DNA of 64,000 nt, taken from positions 37,434,579 to 37,498,578 of the forward strand of contig OY829542.1 of assembly GCA_963691705.1 (NCBI GenBank), given 5' to 3'. This DNA comes from Viola odorata (Eukaryota > Streptophyta > Magnoliopsida > Malpighiales > Violaceae). The translations under genes and the position numbers were made by a program. Within the stretch, counting starts at the first letter, position 1, and each line of letters opens with the position of its first letter. The notes under the pieces were generated by a model. That model worked only from the letters and a program-made list of their open reading frames with translations, made no database searches and was not told where the DNA came from. Positions 10,059 to 21,737 of this stretch are shown here, in pieces.

Positions 10059-11963
10059 TCAGATTCTCGCATGATATAATTTTAAACGAGCTATGTTCCA
10101 AGAATTGGGTAAGGGAGTACCGTCAAGTGTTTCCAAGAAATATGCTCCCTTTCCAATAACGCGAGTGATGCGATACGGGCCATCCCAGTTGGGGCTGAGT
10201 TTCCACATGCGTTGTCCGGCCGCTCGTTTGTCTCTGAGCACCAAGTCTCCTATTTTGAGCAAGCGTTCCTTAACGCGCCTATTGTGATATTGTGCTATCT
10301 TTCTTTTATAGTATAGTGTTTTCAAAAGGGTTGCTTCGTGCAATTCTGGTAACGCATCGAGATTTGCCCGTAATCTTTCTTCGTTTATCTCTTCCCTGTA
10401 ATATGCCACTCGGAGGCTTAAGGTCCCAATTTCTACCGGTGTGACGGCCTCGGTGCCAAAAGCCAATGCGAAGGGTGTTTCTCCGGTACTGGTTTTGACG
10501 GTCATCCGGTATGCCCACATCACATGTGGTAGTTCATCTGCCCACTTCTTTTTGGCACCTTCTAGATTTTTCTTAATACCGCTAAGGATGCTCCGATTTG
10601 TTACCTCCGTGAGCCCGTTGGTCTGCGGGTGGGCTACGGAAGAAAATCTTTGCTTGATTTGGAACTCCGTACACTGATCTCTGAAAAACTGGCTAGTAAA
10701 TTGTGACCCGTTATCGCTGAGTAGCACGCAAGGTACACCAAATCGCATAATAACTTGATGTTTGAAGAAATGTCATATCTTTTTAGTCTTAATGACGGCC
10801 ACTACTTCTGCTTCTTCCCATTTTGTGAAGTAGTCCACTGCCACGACCACAAATTTCAACTGGGATCTTACTTTTGGAAATGGACTCAGGATATCAATTC
10901 CCTATTTGGCAAAGGGGCAAGGAGCAACGATTTCTGAGATCTCTATGGCAGGTCTCTAGGGAATCTTAGCGAACTCTTGGCACTTCTAACAAGTGCGGAC
11001 AAAGTTGTCGCAGTCTCTGCGGATGGTGAGCCAATAGAATCCTGACCGAAAAACTTGTGCGGCCAAGGTACCGCCAGATACATGCATACCACATATTCCT
11101 TCGTGGATCTCGCGCAGGGTGTGGAGGCCTTCTTGCTCCGTTATACACCGGGCGGCAGGATGAGAGAAACATCTTCTGATCAATTCCCCGTCATAGTATG
11201 TACATCGTGCTGCTCGTTTCAATACTTTTTTCTTTTCCGCGTTATCTGTGGGCAATTCATCATGTTTCAAAAAATTTATTACAGGGATGCGCCAATCGTC
11301 TTTGATTTCTTCAATACACATAGATGCTTGTTCCTCCATAAAGGAAGGCATAGAGATTTCCTCATAATATACGCATGCGGGTATGAGTGCTTCCGGGTTT
11401 GCTGCAATTTTGGTGAGATTATCTGCCTCAGCGTTATCTTCTCTAGGGACATGCTCGATACTGACATGTATGCCTCTTTTTCTTATTTCCGTCAACTCAT
11501 GCTTTACTTTAGTGAGGTATTGAATCATGATGGGCTATTTAGCTTGAGAGTTACCCATGACCTGATTGATTAGTAGCTTGGAGTCTCCATGTATCAATAG
11601 CCGCAAATCTCCCATTTCTCATGCGTCGTGTATGGCTTTTGTGGACAGGTTCTTTCCTATCCTAATTCTGGCTAGTAGTGCCTCGTATTCTGCCGTATTG
11701 TTGGATAACGGTTGTAAAATTCTGATGGCATATCGCATCTGTATGTCTTGTGGTCCCGTTATTAAGATTCCTGCTCCAGCTAGTTCTTGATTCTTCGCCC
11801 CGTCCACATGGACAACCTATAAATCGGTGTAAGTTTCGGGGAATGAGAGATCCACGTCATCTCTTTCTTCCTCGGTTAAGTCTGTTAACGGATCCTATGT
11901 AAAAGTACATTCAGCGATAAAGTCCGTTAAGACTTGAGCTTTTATAGATGGTCGAGCTTTATA
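10059..11963 (-). pseudogene. Tat pol: second RNase H and integrase
   Basis: On the minus strand this continues pol. An archaeal-type RNase H comes first (VHVDGAKNQELAGAGILI and SNNTAEYEALLA, 11,640-11,820). The integrase zinc finger follows (LREIHEGICGMHV with a C-x-x-C pair interrupted by a stop near 10,986). The integrase core has an aspartate in AVDYFTKW, a second in LLSDNGSQFT and the glutamate in NGLTEVTNRSI. The C-terminal domain runs from about 10,300 (IGDLVLR to WDGPYRITRVIGKGAYFLE) to the stop at 10,059. Stops near 11,814, 11,625, 11,530, 10,986 and 10,750 break the frame. This domain order with two RNase H modules supports the Tat assignment. Confidence 0.85.
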
Positions 11964-13325
11964 CTATAACCCAAATTGTTCGAGTTCAATGGCCCAAATC
12001 AGCATCCTTCCTGAAGACTCGGGCTTTCTGAAAATCCTTTTCAAAGGTTGATCGGTAAGTACAATGACGGGGTGAGCCTCAAAATATCTGGTCATTTTTC
12101 GCGTGGCCTGTATCAACACAAATGCCACTTTTTCAATACGGGCATACTGTAACTCGGCGTCTTTCAAGACATGGCTAACAAAGAATACTGGGCGGTGGAC
12201 ATGATTGTCATCTCGCATGAGGACGGCACTAACCACTTCATCGGCGACACCTAGATACAAACACAGAGTGTCGCCCAACTCTGGTCTTGTCAGTACCAGA
12301 TCAGATGAAAGGTAGGCTTTCAGGCTGATAAATGCCACTTCACACTCCTCGGTCCATCCAAAGGGAGCATTTTTTCTTATGACTTTGAAGAAGGGTAGAC
12401 ATCTCTCACCCTGTTTGGAGATAAATCGCCCTAAAGTGATAACACGTCCTATAAGCGTCTGCACCTCTTTGATGGTTCGAGGAGATATCATATCGTGGAT
12501 AGCTTTGATCTTCGACGGGTTAGGCTGGATACCCTTCTGGCTGACCACATAGCCTAAGAATTTGCCGGTCTGAAATGCGAACAAGCACTTACAAGGATTT
12601 AGTTTCATCCGGTACCCCTTCATCACGTTAAACACTTCTTCCAGATCTGTTAAGTGGTCTTCGAAACTTCGACTTTTGACCAAAAAATCATCCACGTAGG
12701 CTTCTACTTTCTTTCCGATTTACTTCTCAAAAACTCGGTTGGCCATGCGCTGGAAGGTTGCCCCAGCATTTTTTAGCCCAAACGGGATCACCTTGTAACA
12801 GTAGGTGGCCTTTGAAGTAATAAAAGTGGTTTTTTCTTCGTCGTCGATGGCCATGGGAATTTGATGATATCTAGAGTTGGCATTTAGGGAACTTAGATAA
12901 GCATACTCGGCAGTCTGGTTGACTAATTGGTCAATTCGAGGGAGTGGGTAGCAATCCTTAGGACAGGCGTCGTTCAAGTCGGTGAAAGTCGGTGAAGATG
13001 ATACACATGCACCACTCCACATTGGGCTTTGGAACAAGGACAGGGTTAGCTAGCCAAGTCGGGTATTGGACTTTTTAGATAAAATTTGCGTCCAAGAGTT
13101 TCGACACCTCTCTATCAATGGTTGCCGCCTTTTCTGTAGAAAATTCTCGTCGTCTCTGCTGGAATGGCTTAACGCAGGGATTGATGTTAAGTCAATGTTC
13201 CACTACCTCCCGTGAGATATCGGGCATATCCGCTGGCTTCCAGCAGAATTCTCCTTTGCATTTGTTTAGTAATCGAGCTAATTGCGCTCTCTCTTCTAGG
13301 CTTAGCTTTTCGCTAACCAAGAAAT
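11964..13325 (-). pseudogene. Tat pol: reverse transcriptase and first RNase H
   Basis: The pre-RT segment (13,080-13,320) contains ADMPDISREVVEH with a stop directly after it. The RT palm begins with DLNDACPKDCYPLPRIDQLV. The motif normally reading LDAYSGYHQI reads LNANSRYHQI here, so the first catalytic aspartate is changed to asparagine. The YVDD box is intact at about 12,683-12,700, next to an in-frame stop after VFEK (12,720). FLGYVVSQKGI and the connection domain follow, then an RNase H-like region through RPVFFVSHVL and TDQPLKRI. The enzyme cannot be active. Residue loss and stops agree with the age suggested by the LTR divergence. Confidence 0.85.
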
Positions 13326-14075
13326 TTACCCTGTTGACCCCACTAACAGGGACGGGCACAATTTATCCACTGGTTGGGTACGTTTCTCCTCTTTCTGCTC
13401 GAAGGGATCCGCCGTAACACACACATATCTATTGCAGCTCTTTTGCGTCATGAGTAGATAACACTTAGCTGCTAGTTTTTGGTCGCCTTTGATGGAGACT
13501 ACTTCGTCCCACGAAGGATATTTTAGCCTTAAGTGTCTCTGGGAGATTGCTGCACCAAAACGATTGAGGAAAGGGCGCCCGAGTATGGCATTATAGGGCA
13601 GGGAAAGGTCTACGACCAAGAACAATAATTCCTTTGATCTTTTAGACATGTCTTTTCTGAAGTATGTGGGTAAAAGAATAACTCCAGTTACTGGGATAGG
13701 AACTCCGTCTACCCCCATTATCGACTTCTTGCACGGCGTCAATTCGCTAGCGAGTCGCTTCATGAGGTTGTAGGCCTCCAGTGAAAATAAATTTACCGCG
13801 CTACCATTATCGACAAGAGTTCTTCTAACTCCATGGTTGCCGATAACGGGTGTGACTACTAACGCATCATTATGCAGAAAAATAACGCCCTTCTCGTCTT
13901 CTTTGGAGAAGGACAGTATCATTTGATCTATATCACTTATCCCTTCGCTCTTTATTAACACGCCTTCTCGTTTCCTCTTTTCTCCAGTCGTGGACGTCAA
14001 CGGTGTAATCTCATCGAGATATGGTGTGACTCCAGCTATGATGTTGATGATGGGAATGTCTTCGTCATGGACCAT
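13326..14075 (-). pseudogene. Tat pol: aspartic protease region
   Basis: A 249-codon open stretch on the minus strand holds the retroviral-type aspartic protease. The active-site loop reads RTLVDNGSAVNLF, where the usual form is DTGS or DTGA; here the threonine is asparagine. The second conserved loop is YNAILGRPFLN. Its ATG overlaps the gag stop as TAATG at 14,073-14,077. That could be a programmed arrangement, but in this decayed element it may equally be a frameshift mutation. The protease processes the gag-pol polyprotein in the virus-like particle. Confidence 0.8.
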
Positions 14076-15917
14076 TAATATTTCTCTGACTCTCCCGGTA
14101 GGGGGGCGTCATCTTCCTGTTTGTCGTTGTGTGTCTTATTCACCGGGTTTCCCCTAGCTTCTTCTCTAGCCTTCGTGGCAAATTCTCCAAGATAGCCCTC
14201 TTCTACCAAATGTTCTATTGCCAATATCAACTCTCTACACACGTTCGTGGCATATCCCTTGACTTTATGGAACTTACAATAAGCGTTTTCTCTTCCTCCC
14301 ATAATTACCCCAGGTTTTACAGGGGTCGGATAACGGATGGGTAGCTTCCGTTGCTGGACAATCGCCAAAATTTCTACTCTCGAAAGTATGAGGGAAGGGA
14401 GATTGGGGTCATAAACCCTACCCTTAGGCAAGTCCACTTGTCGCTGCGTGGGGGAATTGCCAGGCCTTTCCCGTGGGAAGTTACCTCTTTGTCGGTTCGA
14501 GGCTCTAGGGATGTGATCTTTTCGTTGAGCATAATCGTCAGTAGGGCGGGTGTTAGGAGCCGTATTGGCTTGAGTGCCATGGGCTAAAGATGTGTTCTGC
14601 GGCACATTCTGAATTCTGTCCCTACTCTCTTCTTCTTCCATCCTTGCGTAATTGTGAGCTTTCAGCCTCAGCGCGTTTAAAGTTGTTGGGGGGGTCCACC
14701 ATCAACGTGTCGCGTAATTTTCCATAACAGCAATTTCGCTTCAAGGCCTCCACAGCGAAATCAACGGTAACCTCCGATATTAATGACATTTCCATGTCAA
14801 AGTGACTAAGGAAATCCTTCAAAGATTCCTGAGGCTTCCTATGTATATCAAATAGGGTTGTCGCGAACTTCTTGATAGGAATAGCCGTGCTGAATCGACT
14901 CCGGAATTTAGCTTCCAAGTGCGAGAAACTGTCGATCGATCCAGTCGAGAGTCCCTCGAACTAAAGACGTGCGACCCCTGATAACGTCATGATAAAAATC
15001 TGGCACAAGGCCAAATCGTTGTGGGTTTGGAATTGCACAAAAGCTTTTACCTTGTTGAGGTGGGAGATGGGATCTCTTGTGCCATCGTAAGATTCCGTGG
15101 GGAGTTTCACATGTCGGCTGACTCTGTGATGCCTTATGCGGTAACTAAATGGATGGCTCGTATTATCTTCGAGGATTCCACGAGGGTGACGGGGGGGAGA
15201 GGCCTCCAAATGACGCGTCTGCCCTCGAGGGTCAGGCACGTAATGTCGCCTAGGGGGCCGACTGCTGCTCCCGGGCGAGCGAGTTTGATATCTCCTGCTA
15301 CTAGATCTCTCACTACACCTAGGGCACACATCCCTGACCATCTCATCTCGCCTAGCATCCCAATCATCTCTATCTTCGTCATTCCACCGTTCAACTAGGG
15401 ATACAGGAATTCCACGCGTGTGCGGCGCAGTAGACTCTGCTGGCCTATGGGCGAGCGACATAAGGCTGCCAGGAATTGTCGTTACATACAAGGTCACATG
15501 TTCGTGTCGCAAAGGTGATAACGGTGGATCAGTGACGATTGACGGGGTGAATAAAATGTAAGAAGGAACGATGGGTCCTGTAGCACTTGGAGTAGATCCT
15601 GTAGCTAACGCGGTCAGATGTTCCAACTGAGCGCGCAGAGTTATCAAAGAATTTACCAAAGGGTTGTTTGTGTTATCCATCGTGGATCCCATCGGAGGGG
15701 GAGTAGGAAAGCTAGACCCTGCCATTTGGGAAGGTGGAGTATTCATCTGGGGGAATGATATTCCCATTGTTGGCCCAAAGAGAGAATTCGCTAGCCCGAA
15801 AGGAGTTCCCCATGCTGTGGTAGAAATATCTATTGAAGTAGAAGGAAAAAGTTCTCTGCGGGGGGCAAAAGAAATACCATAGGACTGAGGAGGCGTAGAA
15901 TCTGGGTTGGAAGCCAT
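14075..15917 (-). pseudogene. Tat gag, broken
   Basis: Gag starts at an ATG (reverse of 15,915-15,917, MASNPDSTPPQSYG). A proline and serine-rich N-terminus is followed by an arginine-rich block and the retrotransposon gag core (YDGTRDPISHLNKVKAFV). At 14,961 a tryptophan expected in GVARLWFEG is a TAG. The gag core continues to about 14,670, where the frame slips, and a third frame runs from 14,641 to 14,075. The C-terminal part has the Tat-type Cys-His motif YCKFHKVKGYATNVC followed by HLVEEGYLGEFA. The protein forms the particle shell and binds RNA; this copy cannot do so. Confidence 0.85.
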
Positions 15918-16002
15918 GATCCTTCAATCTCCAAAATGACAGAGCTTGGCTATTAAGGATGCTTACTTAACTAAACCAAGACTCTCAATGAAAGTACCAC
16001 TT
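15918..16002 (-). other. Tat leader and candidate primer binding site
   Basis: Directly inside the 5' LTR on the minus strand the sequence reads AAG then TGGTACTTTCATTGAGAG (reverse of 15,982-15,999). This is where a tRNA primer would bind. I cannot assign the tRNA with confidence. Confidence 0.4.
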
Positions 16003-16490
16003 TGATAAGATTCGAACTTCTAGGGAGGGGTAGGTGAGGAAAATAGCCACCCGGAATCACTGTTCTTGCCGCCCGATGTACCTGCAAAGCGCCGGAGGGG
16101 GTCTCCGGCGTAGACACTCCTATGCTTAAGTTAGTATGGTTGTTTGAGTAGCAGGGGTTCGACTAGCAATCGTAGGCTTACCTTTTGTCTTGAATGTTGG
16201 GGTATTTATAGGCAAGAAGTGGGTGTTAGCTATAGGGGATGGGCGTTATTTAGGGATTATAACGCCCATATCCCTCTATAACGCCTGGTGCCGTCTGGGA
16301 TGAGATAACGCTGTTTGTGGGGCTAAATTACGGGTGAGACCCCCTCCGCTGATGTCGACCATCCTAGGGTTCCGTGTTAGGAGAGGGGCGATAATTATAG
16401 TGGTTCGCCTCCGGCAATAGCTACAATGTTTCGGCCTTGATATCTAGTGTGAGGACGAAAATACCCCTGGAACCTCATCTATAGTTATCA
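16003..16490 (-). repeat. 5' LTR of the Tat element
   Basis: 488 bp, matching 4153-4639, with terminal TGATAA/TTATCA. The sense-strand TATA box is the reverse of GTATTTATAG at 16,202-16,211. Confidence 0.9.
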
Positions 16491-19400
16491 TGAAGATGTT
16501 GGTTGTGATGAAGTAATGGTTGAAAGTTGTCATGATGATGGTGAAGAGTGTGGCAGGGTAGGTGCAATTGGTATTGAATGTGAGGAGGGCATTGAAGTAG
16601 AGGGAGTGGAGGAGCTTAACCCTCAGAATAGGCCAAACCATACAAGTAATGGGCCTTCATAGAAGCCCAATTCAGAGCAAGATGTGCCTAGTTGCAGTTA
16701 CAATGTGCTTGAAAATGAAGCACCTCAAGCAGATAGTGATGGAGAAGATGTTCACAGTTGTGACAACCAAGCTAAGAGAACTTATAGTTGGGAAGTAAAG
16801 GGTGATGAAAGTAGTGATGAACAGCTTAATGACTTTGTGGATTCTGTGGATGAGGCAGAAGAGGCCGTGATTGATGTAGAGATTGATGAGGGGAAATTGA
16901 ATTTCGAGGGAGTACATGTTGGGGTTCAGCAACCCAGAAGTGACAGAGTTCGTAGGCCACTAGTAGCCAGGTCTGGTCCTGGTGTGCCTGATGTGGAAAT
17001 AGATTATGAAGACAGTGACAATCTCGACACCCCACCTTGCTCTAACAGTGAGGAGGATTGTGCAAGGAGGAAGTATAAGTACCTAGACTTCAATGAGACC
17101 AGATATTTGGATGGAGAAATTAAGCTTGAGGTTGGAATGAAGTTTGCAGGTCCTGATGTCTTTAGGAAGGCTTTGAAAGCTTACTCTATTCAGATAGGAC
17201 ATGACTATAGGTTTGAAAAGAATGAGAAAAGTAGAATTTCAATAGAGTTTCAAGAATGAGAAAAGTAGAATTTCAATTGCACTGCCCATTTTAAGAATAA
17301 TTGTGGATGGAGAGTAGAATTCATGCTTCTCCATCAACAGATAGGAGTTCCTTCTAAATTAAGACTTTCAATAGAGTTCACTATTGTGCAAAGGACATCG
17401 AGAATCGGAGAGCAACTGCTAGATGGGTAGCTAATGCATATTTGGCAGACTTCAAGGACAATTCGGATATGAATTTGGAGGTACTTGCAAACAGGGTGAG
17501 AAGGGAGAAATTTATTAAGGTTTCCTATTTCAAGTTGGCGAGAGCAAAGAAGATAGCATTGGAAATTATTGAGGGTGCGAATGGTGAGCAGTATAAGCTC
17601 TTGTGGAACTATGCTGAGGCTATCAGGAAGTCAAATCCTGGTAGCTCAGTGAAGATCATTGTTCCTCGTGGGGTGTTCCAAAGGTTGTACATGTGCCTTG
17701 CTGCTTGTAAGCGTGGGTTCTTGAAGGGTTGCAGGCCATTTATTGGCATTGATGGTTGTCACCTTAAAGGGAGATTCAAGGGACACTTACTGTTAGCAAT
17801 AGGAAAAGATGCAAATGGAAACATCTTCCCTGTTGCTTGGGCATTAGTGGATTCTGAATGCAAGGACAATTGGTTGTGGTTTTTAGAGAGGTTATAGGAT
17901 GACATTGGGCCACTAGAAGAGTGGTGTTTCATGTCTGACAGGCAAAAAGTAAGTTACAAATTTTCTACTATATACTACAAAATCAGAAATTTTAAACTAA
18001 CATTGTCTACATTATGCAGGGTTTGCAAAATATTTTCGACACTGTGCTGAAAGAGGTGGATTACAAATATTATGCTAGGCACATCTGGAATAATTTCAAA
18101 GGTGAGTTTGAAGGGAGCCATTATATGAAAGACCTATTGTGGGATACGGCCAGAGCATACACAGTCACAAAGTTTAACATTCAAATGGAGAAAATTAAGT
18201 GTGAAAATCCACTTGCATATGATTGGTTGAAGAGGATACCACCTCAGAGGTGGTCAAGGCATGCTTTCAACAACTGGGTATAGTGTGACCTTCTACTGAA
18301 CAACCTTTCTGAGAGTTTTAATTCCTACGTCAGGTAATGTATGATTGTTTTAAGTTATGGATAGTTGTTACATATTTTAAACTTAATTGGACCATTGTTG
18401 AATTTGTTTCATTGTCTGTGTGATAGACTGGCAAGGAAAAAGCCAATAATCTCTTGTCTGGAGGTTATTAGAAGATTGCTCATGAAAAGGTTCTATATAA
18501 AGTACCAGGGTATGTTGTTGTATGAAGGTACAATATGTCCAAGATGGTTCAACAAGTTGGAGAAATGGATTCAAAAATGTCAGTCCTATATTGTGTACCC
18601 TCATTCCCAGCAGCAAGTGTTTGAGGTTGAGCACATAAATGGAGAAAAGAGCATTTGTGACCTGCAATTTAAGACTTGCTCTTGCAAGAGGTGGGATTTG
18701 ACAGGAGTTCCTTGTAGGCATGCCTCAACTGCATACTTGTTCTTGAGAAAGAATCCTCATGACTATGTACATGTGGCCTTTAGGAAGACCACATTTCTGG
18801 AATCTTACAAGGATGGCATTTTGCCAGTTCCTGATAGCAGTGAATAGCAAGTGGTTGAAGGTCATTATGAGGTGAAGCCTCCTAAACGTACTCTACAGAG
18901 TGGTAGACCTAGACATAAGAGAAGGAGGGAAGCAGGAGAAGTAGGTCGACCCACCCCAACCAGATGTAGTAGAGATAGGTTGATAATTACATGCAGAAAT
19001 TGCAGAGCTAGGGGACATAATATAAGGACTTGTCCTTAGCTTATGAGGCATGCCATACCACCATTGAGGAGGAGAAGGAGACAAGCATCTCGAGCACCTC
19101 TAGCAACTCTAAATACTTATGAAGTTGGGTCTGAGGTGCATGTCAAATTAAATGTTCTTTCATCTTTAATTTATTTGTATACACTGAATATAAAGTTATG
19201 GTTGTTGTGTTCTGGTTGTGCTCTGGTGTGTTGTGTGTTATAGGATAATGGTGAGGATGCAACAACAATTAAGAGGACTACCCCTAGAAATGCCTCTCCA
19301 ACTCCACTTATAGCAACTCTACCTATGGCAACTCCATCAACTCCCACAATGCCTAATCCTACAACAAGGAGGACTTCCCCCAGAAATGCCTCTCCAACTC

Positions 19401-19714
19401 CACCTATGGCAACTCCATCAACTCCCACAATGCCTGATCCTACAACAAGGAGGACTTCCCCAAGAAATGCCTCTCCAACTCCAAATCCCACAATACCTTC
19501 TCATACCAAAACTCCACTAGTCATCCCCTCAATAGTTCCCCCATCTAGGAATGATTCTGAAACAGCAGTCAACAAACCTAAGAAGAAAAGGGTATGGAGA
19601 CCAACTGGAGTTAATGACAGCTTCCTCCCTCTAGAGGTGCTCGAGATGTATCATGCATGGCGTATCGCATGTTTGCAACAAGCATACGGACAAGTAAATA
19701 GAGTCCGATCTTGA
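16491..19714 (+). pseudogene. MULE transposase, central and C-terminal parts
   Basis: Continues the frame of 3510-4152. After an acidic region and a TAG near 16,660 comes the start of the MuDR-type region (VGMKFAGPDVFRKALKAYS, about 17,130). A short local duplication near 17,220-17,275 and frameshifts ruin the zinc-binding domain. From 17,442 the MULE core is clear: FIGIDGCHLKGRFKGH carries the first catalytic aspartate and FMSDRQK the second. Introns are predicted at 17,949-18,019, 18,334-18,426 and 19,136-19,243, all with GT-AG ends and preserved frame. A SWIM zinc finger (CSCKRWDLTGVPCRHA) and a zinc knuckle (CRNCRARGHNIRTC) follow. The C-terminus has proline-rich repeats of about 28 residues. 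TAG stops at 17,896, 18,281, 18,845 and 19,037 make it a pseudogene. Confidence 0.85.
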
Positions 19715-20444
19715 TGGAAACTTCAAGATGTTAGCTTTCGTTTGGGACAAGTTTCAGCCCAATCGGACGGGTGGATCAAAAGTTATGCTAGTCAATATTT
19801 TAGCGCGTAGTGTGAACGCCAAGAAAGTGAGTTCGGACGAGTTTTGGGCCGTGCTTAGAGGCATGCCGCCAAGGACTGTTTCTGGAGGCCTTTTCAGCTA
19901 CCAATTTGAGTCAAGGTTGCGTCAAAGATAGCGCAAATGCTTCCAAGATGGAAATATGGCTTTCCTTGTTTTAATTACTTATTTTATTATTAATTAAATT
20001 AGTTGGATTTATTTTGATTAATTAGAAATTCTATTAAGGAAAGGATTATTATTGTAAGGATTAGGGTTTCTCCTATTTAAAGGAGCCACCTCTTTCATTA
20101 TCGGAAAAGTTATTTTTCAATCAATTAAACAGAGAGGATTTTCTCAATTGTTCACGTGTGAACCTTGTTGCTTCTAAGTCTGAACGCTTAAGTCGATTTG
20201 CAAGTAAAAGACCGAGAGTTCAACCCCTATTGTTTCGTTTCACCTATGTTGGTATTCACAAGTTGAATACAGGGTTAGGGATCCGAGTCAAGAACCTCAA
20301 TTGTTTAGGTTAGGTTGCTTAGCACAGGTTGCTAGGAGGGTTAAGTACTCAAGTGAGTTATTTATTCCGCATTCAAAAATCCAATCCTTCAAACTAGATC
20401 AAAAAAGTACTCGTTACGCATCCTACGCAATTAGGATCGTATCA
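19715..20444 (+). repeat. chromovirus-type LTR (solo or fragment)
   Basis: The right end is clear: CGCATCCTACGCAATTAGG then ATCGTATCA, ending at 20,444, matches the end of the LTR starting at 57,205 in reverse. Shared landmarks run in the same order: a TATTTAAAG promoter-like box near 20,075, GGAGCC, TTGTTCACGTGTGAACC and the CTAGGAGGG to TCAAGTGAG stretch. Overall it is diverged, so this is an older or different subfamily member. The left limit is uncertain; a TG at 19,712 is possible, but I found no matching target duplication. It replaces the right end of the MULE. Confidence 0.6.
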
Positions 20445-21737
20445 TCCCCGGACAATCACACAAGAATCAATTTTGAGTAGAAAAAGAAGAAGAAAAAACT
20501 AAAATGAAATTTAAAAGGGATAGGTACGATACTTGAATAATCTTTGCTCTACTACATCATTCGATCCTTGGTGTGTTCTTTTGATTTAGTTCAAGTTTCG
20601 ATTCAACAATCACACAAGAAAATAAAAAAAATTAAACATAACGAATCCAAATTTAGACTTACTAGCAATTTATGGTAACCAACTTAAACGATTTCAAGTT
20701 AAAGATGTCGAAAATACAAATGTAGGCCTTTAGTCCACAATATGAGGCTAGCAAACTAGCAGGCTCCATTTAATTTAAGGTTTGGAAATTATTAGTAAAT
20801 CACACAGTGACATACTCCTTGAGTATTTGTTATTGGAATTTCACTTGATGCTTCTTGGGCTTTGTTGAATGAGTAAAAACAAATGGATCTTGTAGGATTC
20901 CCAAGAAATTCTTCAAGTTTTAACTCACTACCACATGCCAATAAATTGATGATTGAGGGCCGCCAAAGTGGAAAATTATAGAAACTATGTGATCAATTTA
21001 TAAGTTTTAAAATTACAACAACTAATTGGGAAATTTTCAAAACTATAAACCTTATGTTGTTTTCTCCAACTAATACTGATATGAAAATATAACATTTTGA
21101 GTGGTAAATTGTTCTAAAAAAAATGTACTTATAGCTTCATATTTATTTTTCTATTATCTACATTTTGAACATAATGAAAAAATAATAATTATCTAAAAGT
21201 TTTCTTTTTAATAAAAAATATGACTATTTTGAACAATAATATTTATTTTAATAAGTTATCAAATAAAATAATATATATATTTTTTAAAATATTAATTAGG
21301 ATTTTAGAAGAAAACTCTAACCACAAAAAATAAAGTTTAATGTAATTGGATATATGAGAAACTAAAGTTTGACATTCTAAACATCAAAGTAAGAAGTGTT
21401 TATACCTCATGTTAGGAATGTTTGCATTTTATATACTCAGTTGTAACCTGTTTACAACTAACAAGGCCCAGAATGCGAAGGTTTCCTCTCCGTGTTAGAA
21501 GATGGTCAAATCAAATATTTAAATGAAATTGTTCTAAAAAGGTACGAGTGTACTGTAAAGCAACAACTGCTCTGTCTTTGGCACAGAGAAATGCTCTTAA
21601 AATCTTTTGGTACAGAGCTATCCTTTCAGTCTTATTTCTTAACTACTACACGCAATACATTGTTTGGTTTTGTTTGTATCCATAACATAACGAAAAAGAA
21701 AGAAACGAAGAAACAGAGAAGAAAAAATATTGGAGAA
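20445..21737. other. AT-rich intergenic DNA and 5' flank of the Agenet gene
   Basis: No gene, TIR or repeat recognised from 20,445 to about 21,400. The last 250 bp before the ATG at 21,738 are purine-rich (GAAAGAAACGAAGAAACAG) and probably form the promoter-proximal region and 5' UTR. A TATA-like TTTATATACTC lies near 21,428. Confidence 0.4.

Larger units (their letters stand above)
4153..16490 (-). mobile_element. complete Ty3/gypsy retrotransposon, Tat lineage
   Basis: The element is 12,338 bp, flanked by TGAAG at 4148-4152 and 16,491-16,495. LTRs of 487 and 488 bp begin TGATAA and end TTATCA. On the minus strand the order is gag (from 15,917), protease, reverse transcriptase, RNase H, a second RNase H and integrase (to 10,059). 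A spacer of about 5.4 kb then runs to the 3' LTR. A second, archaeal-type RNase H before the integrase marks the Tat branch. The spacer carries gene-like units on the opposite strand. By eye the LTRs differ at roughly 30-35 positions (about 93% identity), so the insertion is not recent. Stops and frameshifts in gag and pol make it defective. Confidence 0.92.
2905..19714 (+). mobile_element. Mutator-like element (MULE), split by a Tat retrotransposon
   Basis: The left end near 2905 begins GGGGTAATAGTAAAAAGACC, directly against mariner copy 1. It is followed by a non-coding leader and a MULE transposase gene in two parts (3510-4152 and 16,491-19,714), separated by the complete retrotransposon at 4153-16,490. 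I found no matching right TIR after 19,714. Chromovirus-type LTR sequence lies there instead, so the right end appears lost or overwritten. The transposase has many stops, so the element is not autonomous. Confidence 0.7.

Noticed and set aside
15021..15398. 125-codon plus-strand ORF opposite gag
   Set aside because: It is the shadow of the gag frame on the other strand, with no independent coding signature.
16684..19714. Treating the MULE coding region as a domesticated FAR1/MUG-type host gene
   Set aside because: It has several in-frame stops, a damaged zinc domain and a retroelement inside it; domesticated genes would be intact.
21492..21737. Extending the DUF724 protein upstream to 21,492
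   Set aside because: The first in-frame codon is TTG, and the added residues do not look like the family; the region is more likely 5' UTR.
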